The translations under genes were made by a program, and so were the position numbers. A stretch of 64,000 nucleotides of DNA. Source: an uncultured Bacteroides sp. (GTDB taxonomy: Bacteria > Bacteroidota > Bacteroidia > Bacteroidales > Bacteroidaceae). The stretch spans positions 1 through 64,000 of the forward strand of contig CALUOO010000014.1 of NCBI GenBank assembly GCA_944322345.1, in the 5' to 3' direction. The notes under the pieces were generated by a model. That model did no database searches, was not told the DNA's origin, and saw nothing but the letters and a program-made list of their open reading frames with translations. The first letter of the stretch is position 1; each line of letters starts with the position of its first letter. Positions 32,301-39,633 of the stretch are shown piece after piece.

Positions 32301-32828
32301 ATGTCTACATCAACAATTTTTTCTTCCCTTCATTCTGATATTACAAAACGAGTGAGTGTTTCCGGAATAGTTATATCCTCTCTTATGCTTCTGGCCGGAA
32401 TTCTGTTTTTTGTCCTTACATTTGAATTACATGTACATTCGTCAACTATAAGTATGGCTTTGATGGTTGTCGGTACTGGACTATTCCTTTGGGGAGTTTT
32501 CCGTCTGTTTTGGAAGTCCAGACAATTAGTCTATCTTCCTACCGGTAGCGTTGTCAAGGAACGTTCAATGTTTTTTGATGTGAAAGATCTGGAGTCATTG
32601 ACTCAAATGGTGAACGCCAAAGATTTCTCGGCAGGTATGGATGTCCAGCGGTGTGTCAGTGGCAATGTGAGAATGGATTTACTCCTTTCTGCCGACCACC
32701 AGTTTATTGCAGTCCAGCTGTTTCAGTTTGTTCCTTATAACTATCAGCCAGTGACTCAGGTACGTTATTTCACGGGTAATGACGCTGCTGTGTTTGCTAC
32801 TTTTGTTGAGAAGAACAGTAAGCACTGA
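32301..32828 (+). CDS. Hypothetical two-helix membrane protein
   Basis: Function unknown. The 175 residues contain two transmembrane helices near the N-terminus (about residues 20-42 and 50-68) and a soluble domain of about 100 residues that includes KERSMFFDVKDLESL and LSADHQFIAVQLFQFVPYNY. I use the ATG at 32301, which directly precedes MSTSTIFSSLHSD; a GTG 90 bases upstream is possible but unlikely. A terminator follows inside the 3' end of the convergent MutS-like gene. Confidence 0.65.
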   Translation: MSTSTIFSSLHSDITKRVSVSGIVISSLMLLAGILFFVLTFELHVHSSTISMALMVVGTGLFLWGVFRLFWKSRQLVYLPTGSVVKERSMFFDVKDLESLTQMVNAKDFSAGMDVQRCVSGNVRMDLLLSADHQFIAVQLFQFVPYNYQPVTQVRYFTGNDAAVFATFVEKNSKH

Positions 32829-32885
32829 TGGCAGGCATCATCGTTTCTATGAGGAAAAAAGAGTGAAAGAAATCCGATATGTTGC

Positions 32886-32925
32886 ATGGGGATTAGTCGT
32901 CGACGACGGCAATCCCCATTTTTTT
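32886..32925 (+). terminator. Terminator overlapping the 3' end of the convergent gene
   Basis: ATGGGGATT (32886-32894) pairs with AATCCCCAT (32911-32919) and is followed by a run of T. The loop contains the palindrome GTCGTCGACGAC. It can stop + strand transcription from 32828, and it overlaps the last codons of the - strand gene. Confidence 0.8.
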
Positions 32926-34707
32926 CATTAGAAAACAGGCATTCATGTTTTGGGCAACACCATCTCTCATCCGATATGAGAAAGTCAGCTCGTTGTCCGT
33001 GATGTCGGCTTCGAAGCAGTGATTCCGGATATACTTGGGGAAGGATTCTGCCAAACTGCTCAGCATCAGATCGTGAGTGGCGATAATACCGTTGGTGTTC
33101 ATATTTACAAATTGCCTGATCAGTGCGAGCGATCCTTTCTGTTTGTCGACAGAATTTGTCCCTTTCAGAATCTCGTCCAGAATGATAAACAGCTCTTCTC
33201 CTGCCTGAAGTTTGTCTATAATCAGTTTCAGACGCTTCAGCTCGGCAAAGAAGTATGATTCGTTGTCTGTCAGCGAGTCGCTGGTGCGCAGGCTGGTGAT
33301 TAGCCGTGCCGGATAGAGCTCCATTTGCCGGCTCCACACCGGAAGCCCGATACAGGCAAGCAGGTAGTTGACTCCTACTGTACGCAGATAGGTGCTTTTA
33401 CCAGCCATGTTGGCACCGGTAATAATGATGAAGAAGGGGCGTTTCTCAATAGATATGCCGTTGCGTACACATTTGTCACGATCCATCAGCGGATGTCCCA
33501 GTGCCTCTGCTTTCAGACAGAAAGGATGTTGGCTTATGGTCGGATAAACGTAGTCGGGATGGTTGTAGGCAAAGGTGGCCAGCGAGCAGTAGGCATCCAT
33601 CCGGCCGACGGCATTGAGCCATTGTGTCAGGTCGGCGGCATGCTCTTCTTTCCATTGTTCGATGCGCATCACCTGACGGAGCTCCCAAAAGAACAGCCCG
33701 TTGAGCACTGTACTCATCAGCACATTGTTCCGCTGGTCAAGTGCGTTCATCAGTTTCGAAAGCCGGCGGACTGCATGCGAGGCAGACTGCTTGCCGTTGT
33801 TCAGTATCGTTTTGATTTCTTGCAGGGCAGCACTGTTCAGTTCCTTCTGCTCGATTTGTAGAATCTGTTCGGCATAAGTAGACAGAATCTGTAGCTTCTC
33901 TCCGTATGTTGCCTGCATTTTGGTGATTCCTTTTGAAAAAACAAAACTGAAGATGACGAAACACACGAAAACAACTCCAGCCAATGAAGCCGGAAGCAAT
34001 CCGAGAAAGGCACAGGCAATGCAGACGATATTGATTGCGCTGACTGCCCCCGGCAACAGCCTGAGTAGCTGGTGGCGGCGATATTGTGTAGGGGCAGATG
34101 CCCATTGTTCGATTTCCGACATGTCTGCGGGCTTTCCTTTATAAAGGAGACCTGATATGCGGAATGTCTGTCGGAACGTCACCTCCGGAGCCAGTTCGCG
34201 TATGGCTTGTTGTCGTTGTTCTATTTCTTCTTTCTTTTCTAAGTGAGTATTCAGCCACGCTGCCAGCTGCACTTTTCCGGCAGGTGTCGAGCTTCGGTTG
34301 ATCGATTGGAACAGCGAATGTTCGCCAAACACATCCAGATCGTAAGTATACAGGTGCGCCGGATCGATGTATTCTTCTCCTCCGTCGAACGAAGAAAAGT
34401 CGTAGCCGATGGCTTGCAGCTCCTGTTGGTTGATTTCAATCTTTTTTTTCAGAAAATCTTTCCGGTGGAACCATACGTTGTGCCTCTTTACCAGCCAGAC
34501 GAATGCCAAAAACGGCATTCCGGCACAGACTAGCAGAATGCGCCAGTCGTCTCCCCAAAAATAGGAGACGCCGACTACGGCTGCTACAAACAGCAACAAC
34601 CGCAGCAGGCTGATGTTACGAATCCTTTGTCTGACCTTCTGCAGTTCCTTTTCCGTAGTCCGGCAGATATGCTGATAGTTCTCTATGATGTTTTGCAATG
34701 TTTCCAT
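32893..34707 (-). CDS. Membrane-anchored MutS-family ATPase
   Basis: The 604 residues contain a complete MutS ATPase domain: Walker A GANMAGKST at 431-439, the signature region SDSLTDNESYFFAEL at about 475-489, Walker B FIILDE at 507-512 and a histidine in IIATHDLM at 545. The N-terminal mismatch-binding domain of true MutS is missing. Instead there are hydrophobic segments at about residues 34-50 and 55-73, and two more at about 218-258, so the protein is probably in the inner membrane. It is therefore unlikely to do classical mismatch repair. A TATCTTTG promoter is at 34733-34740. Confidence 0.85.
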   Translation of the reverse strand: METLQNIIENYQHICRTTEKELQKVRQRIRNISLLRLLLFVAAVVGVSYFWGDDWRILLVCAGMPFLAFVWLVKRHNVWFHRKDFLKKKIEINQQELQAIGYDFSSFDGGEEYIDPAHLYTYDLDVFGEHSLFQSINRSSTPAGKVQLAAWLNTHLEKKEEIEQRQQAIRELAPEVTFRQTFRISGLLYKGKPADMSEIEQWASAPTQYRRHQLLRLLPGAVSAINIVCIACAFLGLLPASLAGVVFVCFVIFSFVFSKGITKMQATYGEKLQILSTYAEQILQIEQKELNSAALQEIKTILNNGKQSASHAVRRLSKLMNALDQRNNVLMSTVLNGLFFWELRQVMRIEQWKEEHAADLTQWLNAVGRMDAYCSLATFAYNHPDYVYPTISQHPFCLKAEALGHPLMDRDKCVRNGISIEKRPFFIIITGANMAGKSTYLRTVGVNYLLACIGLPVWSRQMELYPARLITSLRTSDSLTDNESYFFAELKRLKLIIDKLQAGEELFIILDEILKGTNSVDKQKGSLALIRQFVNMNTNGIIATHDLMLSSLAESFPKYIRNHCFEADITDNELTFSYRMRDGVAQNMNACFLMKKMGIAVVDD

Positions 34708-34732
34708 AATGAATCTACTGTTTATTTTGAGC

Positions 34733-34740
34733 CAAAGATA
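34733..34740 (-). promoter_or_regulatory. Promoter -7 element of the MutS-like gene
   Basis: On the - strand this reads TATCTTTG, an exact TAnnTTTG match, about 26 bases upstream of the ATG at 34707. Confidence 0.6.
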
Positions 34741-34766
34741 GGCTATTTCCAGTCTCTATACAACCC

Positions 34767-34860
34767 GTTTGTTGGGAAAGGTTAGCTATCGTGTTGGGAA
34801 AGGTTAGCCAACACATTGGGAAAGGTTACCTGACACGTCAGCTAACCTTTCCCAACAAAC
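34767..34860 (+). repeat. Second 22-bp repeat array with a terminal inverted copy
   Basis: Three direct units start at 34770, 34792 and 34814 and share GGGAAAGGTTA with the array at 12898. A fourth copy is inverted at 34840-34860. The 21-base segment 34767-34787 is perfectly complementary to 34840-34860, so the whole array can fold as one large hairpin. It lies between the divergent promoters of the MutS-like and TetR genes. Confidence 0.9.
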
Positions 34861-34988
34861 CACCTCTTTATCCCTTTCCCGGTTTCTTAAAATTAACATT
34901 CATTCTATGTTTACCATCCTAAATAATAATATTTATGAATAGATATATAAATGGAGGAAAACGCATCAGAGTTTTAAAGTTTTCTGTT

Positions 34989-34996
34989 TATCTTTG
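34989..34996 (+). promoter_or_regulatory. Promoter -7 element of the TetR gene
   Basis: TATCTTTG is an exact match to TAnnTTTG, 26 bases upstream of the ATG at 35023. Confidence 0.6.
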
Positions 34997-35022
34997 TTCT
35001 ATACATTAATAGAAGGCGAGTG

Positions 35023-35661
35023 ATGGAACATGGAAAAGATGCTTCTCAACGTATAGCACTGCGAGAACGGATTGTGGTTACAGCTATGGATGCATTTGCT
35101 TCGGAAGGAATCAAATGTATAACGATGGATGATATTGCGTCGTCACTGGGAATTTCTAAGCGTACGCTTTATGAGGTGTTTTCGAATAAGGAGGAATTGC
35201 TGAGAGAGTGCATATTGTATCGTCAGCAACTGCTGGACGATTATATGCAAAAAATCTATAGCCACTCTTCTAATGTGCTGGAGGTCATATTTGCTGCTTT
35301 CCAGAGGAGTATCGAGATTTTCCATCAGACGAATAAGCTATTCTTTGAAGAGATAAAAAAATATCCCAGTGTATGGGAAATGATAGTAGAGCGTCGCAAG
35401 CAGGATTCCGAGAAGCGGATCTCTTTCTTTAAGCAAGGTGTCGAACAGGGGCTTTTCCGGTCGGATATTAATTTCTCCATTGCCAACCTACTGGTAAGCG
35501 AGCAGTTTGATTCACTCATACATACGGATATTTGCAGTGAATACCCTTTCATAGAGGTATACGAATCAATCATGTTTACTTATTTGCGCGGCATTTCTAC
35601 GGAGAAAGGTGCAAAGGTGTTGGAAGAGTTTATTCAGGAATACAGAAAAAGGGGAAAATAA
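35023..35661 (+). CDS. TetR/AcrR-family transcriptional regulator
   Basis: The 212 residues carry an N-terminal TetR helix-turn-helix: AMDAFASEGIKCITMDDIASSLGISKRTLYEVFSNKEELL (read in parts, about residues 21-60). The C-terminal ligand-binding domain is helical and unassigned. ATG 35023 is used; a GTG directly before it is also possible. The SGNH-SGNH-MBOAT operon starts 211 bases downstream on the same strand behind its own promoter, so the regulator may control it, itself, or distant genes. Confidence 0.88.
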   Translation: MEHGKDASQRIALRERIVVTAMDAFASEGIKCITMDDIASSLGISKRTLYEVFSNKEELLRECILYRQQLLDDYMQKIYSHSSNVLEVIFAAFQRSIEIFHQTNKLFFEEIKKYPSVWEMIVERRKQDSEKRISFFKQGVEQGLFRSDINFSIANLLVSEQFDSLIHTDICSEYPFIEVYESIMFTYLRGISTEKGAKVLEEFIQEYRKRGK

Positions 35662-35830
35662 AACGGAATAGTGGATCTGATGCTATTGTGGTGGGATATA
35701 TTAATAGCACCTCGTCTGAGTATCGGTATGTTTAGGAGTAAATTTACCGATGAATAGGGATATTTTCTGCAGCACTGCCGGACGAGTGTAATTTGTAGTT
35801 GGATTCTCTGTATCTTTTCTTGCTTTTCCC

Positions 35831-35838
35831 TATCTTTG
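35831..35838 (+). promoter_or_regulatory. Promoter -7 element of the SGNH-SGNH-MBOAT operon
   Basis: TATCTTTG, exact TAnnTTTG, 34 bases upstream of the ATG at 35873. No clear -33 element is seen. Confidence 0.6.
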
Positions 35839-35872
35839 CGGTCGTTTCAAAACGCTGTACATTAGGAAGATT

Positions 35873-37246
35873 ATGAAGAATTACCTCAACCGTTCGTTAG
35901 GTTTGACTTTACTTGTATTATGCATACTGATAGCCTTGCACTGGATGCCGGACTTCTCTATTGCCGGGCACTCTATGAGGCGTGTGGATTTGTTGAGCGA
36001 ATTACGCCCTCCCAAACCGGTGGAAGAGGTTGCAGATTCGGATAGCGTGGTGCTGCCTCCGGTGGTCAAACCGGTTTTTATAGATACTTGCCGGACAGGA
36101 ATGACCTGCATTGAGGACTATAGTGATTCTACCGAGCGTGGTATGGTCCCTTTCTATAAGGCGCTCGACCGTCTGTCGTCCGACGGAGGTCTGGTACGGG
36201 TGGCTGTATTTGGTGATTCGTTTATCGAAGCGGATATTTTTACTGCCGATTTGCGTGAGATGCTGCAGAAACGTTACGGAGGATGCGGCGTCGGTTTTGT
36301 GACAATTACTTCCATTACCAATGGATTCCGTCCTACGGTGCGTCATACGTTTGGCGGGTGGAACAGTCATGCTGTGACCGATACAATCGGGTTCGACAGA
36401 AAGAAGCAGGGAATCTCCGGGCATTATTTTATTCCTTCACCGGGAGCATATGTCGAGCTAAAAGGTCAAAACAAATATGCTTCTTTGCTTGATACATGTG
36501 CCAGAACATCTATCTTCTTCCATAACAAAGGAGAAATGCAGCTGACTGTCCGGGTTAACCAGCAGGAGGGGCAGACCTATTCATTCTCTCCATCAGGCAG
36601 TCTACGGGAACAGCAGGTGAGGGGAGAGATTGGTGCAGTACGCTGGACAGTCGATAAGGCAGACTCCACGTTGTTCTACGGTGTTGCGATGGACGGTGAC
36701 AAAGGGATTGTTGTAGACAATTTCTCGTTGCGGGGAAGCTCCGGCCTTTCCATTCGGGGTATTCCGGAGGAGTCGATGAAACAGTTCAACCGTCTGCGCC
36801 CTTACGATCTGATTATTTTGGAGTATGGCTTGAATGTGGCTACCGAGCGTGGACGAAACTACGATAATTATAAGAAGGGTTTATTGACTTCTATCGAACA
36901 CCTGAAGCGTTGTTTCCCCCAAGCTGGTCTGTTGCTGCTGAGTGTGGGCGATCGTGATTATAAGACTGAGGAAGGTGAAATCCGTACCATGCCGGGAGTC
37001 CGTAATCTGGTGCGCTATCAGCAGAACATCGCTGCCGAGAGCGGCATTGCCTTTTGGAATATGTTCGAAGCAATGGGAGGTAACGAAAGCATGATTGAAC
37101 TGGTAAATGCCAAGCCTCCGATGGCGAACTATGATTATACGCATATCAATTTCCGGGGCGGAAAGCATCTGGCAACTCTTTTGTATGAAACACTGATGTA
37201 TGGTAAAGAGCAATACGACAGGAGGCGTTCTTATGAAGAAAACTAG
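35873..37246 (+). CDS. Secreted or anchored SGNH/GDSL-family hydrolase-like protein
   Basis: The 457 residues begin with a hydrophobic segment (about 8-25) that is a signal peptide or anchor. A GDS motif lies at residues 114-116 in VAVFGDSFIEAD, and the block-V motif DYTHINF at 421-427 supplies the likely catalytic Asp/His. A beta-rich insertion lies between them. The family hydrolyses or transfers acyl groups on carbohydrates. It overlaps the next gene, another SGNH protein, and an MBOAT gene follows, so transfer of acetyl groups to an envelope glycan is the likely job; the glycan is unknown. Confidence 0.82.
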   Translation: MKNYLNRSLGLTLLVLCILIALHWMPDFSIAGHSMRRVDLLSELRPPKPVEEVADSDSVVLPPVVKPVFIDTCRTGMTCIEDYSDSTERGMVPFYKALDRLSSDGGLVRVAVFGDSFIEADIFTADLREMLQKRYGGCGVGFVTITSITNGFRPTVRHTFGGWNSHAVTDTIGFDRKKQGISGHYFIPSPGAYVELKGQNKYASLLDTCARTSIFFHNKGEMQLTVRVNQQEGQTYSFSPSGSLREQQVRGEIGAVRWTVDKADSTLFYGVAMDGDKGIVVDNFSLRGSSGLSIRGIPEESMKQFNRLRPYDLIILEYGLNVATERGRNYDNYKKGLLTSIEHLKRCFPQAGLLLLSVGDRDYKTEEGEIRTMPGVRNLVRYQQNIAAESGIAFWNMFEAMGGNESMIELVNAKPPMANYDYTHINFRGGKHLATLLYETLMYGKEQYDRRRSYEEN

Positions 37247-38150
37247 CCGGTTGCCACTTATTGCCCTGATTCTGTTCTGCCTTTGGGGCAGTTGGAGGCA
37301 GTGTGTGTTTGCTCAAGACCAGATTCCTCATCGTCCGGCACTGGAACGCCCGTTGAAACGGGTGCTTGAGGTACATGAAATGGGCTGGATGGCCGACACT
37401 GTTTCATTGCCCCCATTTACATTCCCTTCGGCTTTTAAAGGAACGGCAACAAACGAAATCTCCGACAGCATATCATTACTTTCACCCGTATTCGAGCATC
37501 TCAGGCAGGTTCGTGCTGGGCTGGCAACGGATACGGTAAGAATTGTTCATATTGGCGATAGTCATATCCGTGGGCATATTTTCCCGCAAACAACGGATAG
37601 CTTGATGAGGAAAGCTTTCGGTTCTGTCTGCTATACGGATATGGGGGTGAATGGTGCAACTTGCCTTACCTTTACTCATCCGAAGCGGGTAGCAGACATT
37701 GCTGAGCTGAAACCGGAACTGCTGATACTTTCATTTGGAACAAACGAAAGCCATAACCGGCGTTATGATGCCAATGTGCATTATCATCAGATGGATGAAC
37801 TGATTGGACTTTTGCAGGAAAGTATGCCCGATGTCCCTATTCTGCTGACCACTCCTCCAGGATCTTACGAGAGTTTTCGCCAGCGTCGGAAGAAACGAAC
37901 TTATAAGATTAATCCGCGTACTGTGACAGCGGTAGAGACCATTCGTAAATATGCCGAGGAGCATCACCTGCTGGTATGGGATATGTATAATGTAGTAGGA
38001 GGTGAGGAGCGTGCCTGTCTCAACTGGACGGAAGCCGGACTGATGCGTCCCGATCATGTACATTACCTGCCGGAAGGATATACGTTGCAAGGAAATCTGT
38101 TGTATCAAGCAATTGTTCAAGCCTATAATAAGTATGTTATTACCCGTTGA
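37233..38150 (+). CDS. Periplasmic SGNH/GDSL-family hydrolase-like protein
   Basis: The ATG at 37233 is chosen because it directly begins a signal peptide (MKKTSRLPLIALILFCLWG...), giving 305 residues and a 14-base overlap with the preceding gene. GDSH is at residues 108-111, a GTNESHN segment stands in for block III, and DHVHY at 274-278 supplies the Asp/His pair. It is a second, different SGNH protein in the operon. Two SGNH partners with one MBOAT recalls the split donor/acceptor roles of alginate and peptidoglycan acetylation systems. Confidence 0.83.
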   Translation: MKKTSRLPLIALILFCLWGSWRQCVFAQDQIPHRPALERPLKRVLEVHEMGWMADTVSLPPFTFPSAFKGTATNEISDSISLLSPVFEHLRQVRAGLATDTVRIVHIGDSHIRGHIFPQTTDSLMRKAFGSVCYTDMGVNGATCLTFTHPKRVADIAELKPELLILSFGTNESHNRRYDANVHYHQMDELIGLLQESMPDVPILLTTPPGSYESFRQRRKKRTYKINPRTVTAVETIRKYAEEHHLLVWDMYNVVGGEERACLNWTEAGLMRPDHVHYLPEGYTLQGNLLYQAIVQAYNKYVITR

Positions 38151-39624
38151 TATAGATTTTAGCCGTCTGAAAGATGTTTTGCTGTATAATCCGCAAGAAC
38201 CGATGATATTTAGTACCGGTATTTTCTTGTGGTTGTTTGCTGCATTCATGTTGGTGTATGTCTTATTGCAGCACAAGTATACAGCTCGTATCCTGTTTGT
38301 CACTCTTTTTTCCTATTATTTCTATTATAAAAGTAGTGGCACTTATTTCTTCCTGCTTGCTATCGTCACGGTGTCCGATTTTTTGTTGGCACACTGTATG
38401 GAGCGTACCGAAGGGGTGTGGAAACGTAAAGGACTGGTGACGCTGAGCCTCTGCATTAATTTGGGTTTGCTTGCCTATTTTAAATATACCAACTTCTTGG
38501 GTGAGATGATTGCATCGTTCACCGGAGGCGAATTTACGGCGCTGGACATTTTCCTGCCCGTAGGAATCTCTTTCTTCACCTTCCAGTCGTTGAGTTATAC
38601 CATCGATGTGTACCGTCGGGAGATTAAACCGCTGACCAGCCTGCTGGACTATGCGTTCTATGTTTCTTTCTTCCCGCAACTGGTGGCAGGACCGATAGTC
38701 CGTGCACGCGATTTTATTCCTCAGATCCGGAAACCGCTTTATGTGTCGCAGGAGATGTTCGGGCGTGGCATATTCTTGATTGTTTCCGGACTGTTCAAAA
38801 AGGCTGTCATATCCGATTATATCAGCATCAATTTTGTGGAGCGCATCTTCGACAATCCTACTCTCTACTCCGGAGTAGAGAACCTGATGGGAGTCTATGG
38901 TTATGCATTGCAAATCTATTGTGACTTCTCTGGGTATAGTGATATGGCAATTGGTATTGCGCTGTTGCTGGGGTTCCATTTCAATCTGAACTTCGATTCT
39001 CCTTACAAGTCAGCTTCAATTACCGAATTCTGGCGTCGTTGGCATATCTCACTATCCAGTTGGTTGCGAGATTATCTGTACATATCGCTTGGTGGTAACC
39101 GGAAAGGCAAGTTCCGCCAGTATCTGAATCTGATTATAACCATGTTTTTGGGTGGTCTTTGGCACGGAGCTTCATGGAACTTTGTACTTTGGGGATTGTT
39201 TCATGGTGTGGCTTTGGCACTCCATAAGATGTGGATGGCCCTTACCGGGCGAAAGAAAGGGGAAACGAGTCACGGATGGCGTCGTGTGGCTGGCGTTGTC
39301 ATTACGTTCCACTTTGTCTGTTTCTGCTGGATTTTCTTCCGAAATGCCGATTTCAGCAATTCGATCGACATGTTACGCCAGATATTTACCGCTTTCCATC
39401 CCCAACTTTTCCCGCAACTGATTGAAGGCTATTGGCGTGTGTTTGCATTGATGCTTCTCGGTTTCTTATTGCATTTTGCTCCTCAACGTTTGGAGAATGC
39501 ATGTTGTCGGGGTGTCATCCGCCTGCCGTTCTTAGGAAAAGCGTTGCTTATGGTGGCAATGATCTATCTGGTTATCCAGATGAAGAGCACGGAGATACAG
39601 CCCTTCATCTATTTCCAGTTCTGA
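38134..39624 (+). CDS. MBOAT-family membrane O-acyltransferase (AlgI/PatA/DltB-like)
   Basis: This multi-span membrane enzyme is predicted to move an acyl group from the cytoplasm to an exported glycan. The ATG at 38134 (MLLPVDIDFSRLKD) gives 496 residues and overlaps the preceding gene by 17 bases. Family features include FLPVGISFFTFQSLSYTIDVYR, YCDFSGYSDMAIG and FWRRWHISLSSWLRDYLYISLGG. The likely catalytic histidine is H344 in GLWHGASWNF, with H357 nearby. It ends 9 bases before the convergent GH78-like gene. Acetyl is the most likely acyl group; the acceptor is unknown. Confidence 0.9.
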   Translation: MLLPVDIDFSRLKDVLLYNPQEPMIFSTGIFLWLFAAFMLVYVLLQHKYTARILFVTLFSYYFYYKSSGTYFFLLAIVTVSDFLLAHCMERTEGVWKRKGLVTLSLCINLGLLAYFKYTNFLGEMIASFTGGEFTALDIFLPVGISFFTFQSLSYTIDVYRREIKPLTSLLDYAFYVSFFPQLVAGPIVRARDFIPQIRKPLYVSQEMFGRGIFLIVSGLFKKAVISDYISINFVERIFDNPTLYSGVENLMGVYGYALQIYCDFSGYSDMAIGIALLLGFHFNLNFDSPYKSASITEFWRRWHISLSSWLRDYLYISLGGNRKGKFRQYLNLIITMFLGGLWHGASWNFVLWGLFHGVALALHKMWMALTGRKKGETSHGWRRVAGVVITFHFVCFCWIFFRNADFSNSIDMLRQIFTAFHPQLFPQLIEGYWRVFALMLLGFLLHFAPQRLENACCRGVIRLPFLGKALLMVAMIYLVIQMKSTEIQPFIYFQF

Positions 39625-39633
39625 TAGTTGTAT

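Noticed and set aside
32765-33337. A 190-codon open frame overlapping the 3' end of the MutS-like gene
   Set aside because: It is in another frame of the same strand, lacks motifs and overlaps the real coding sequence.
33325-33861. A 178-codon open frame antisense to the MutS-like gene
   Set aside because: The opposite frame carries all MutS ATPase motifs; this one has none.
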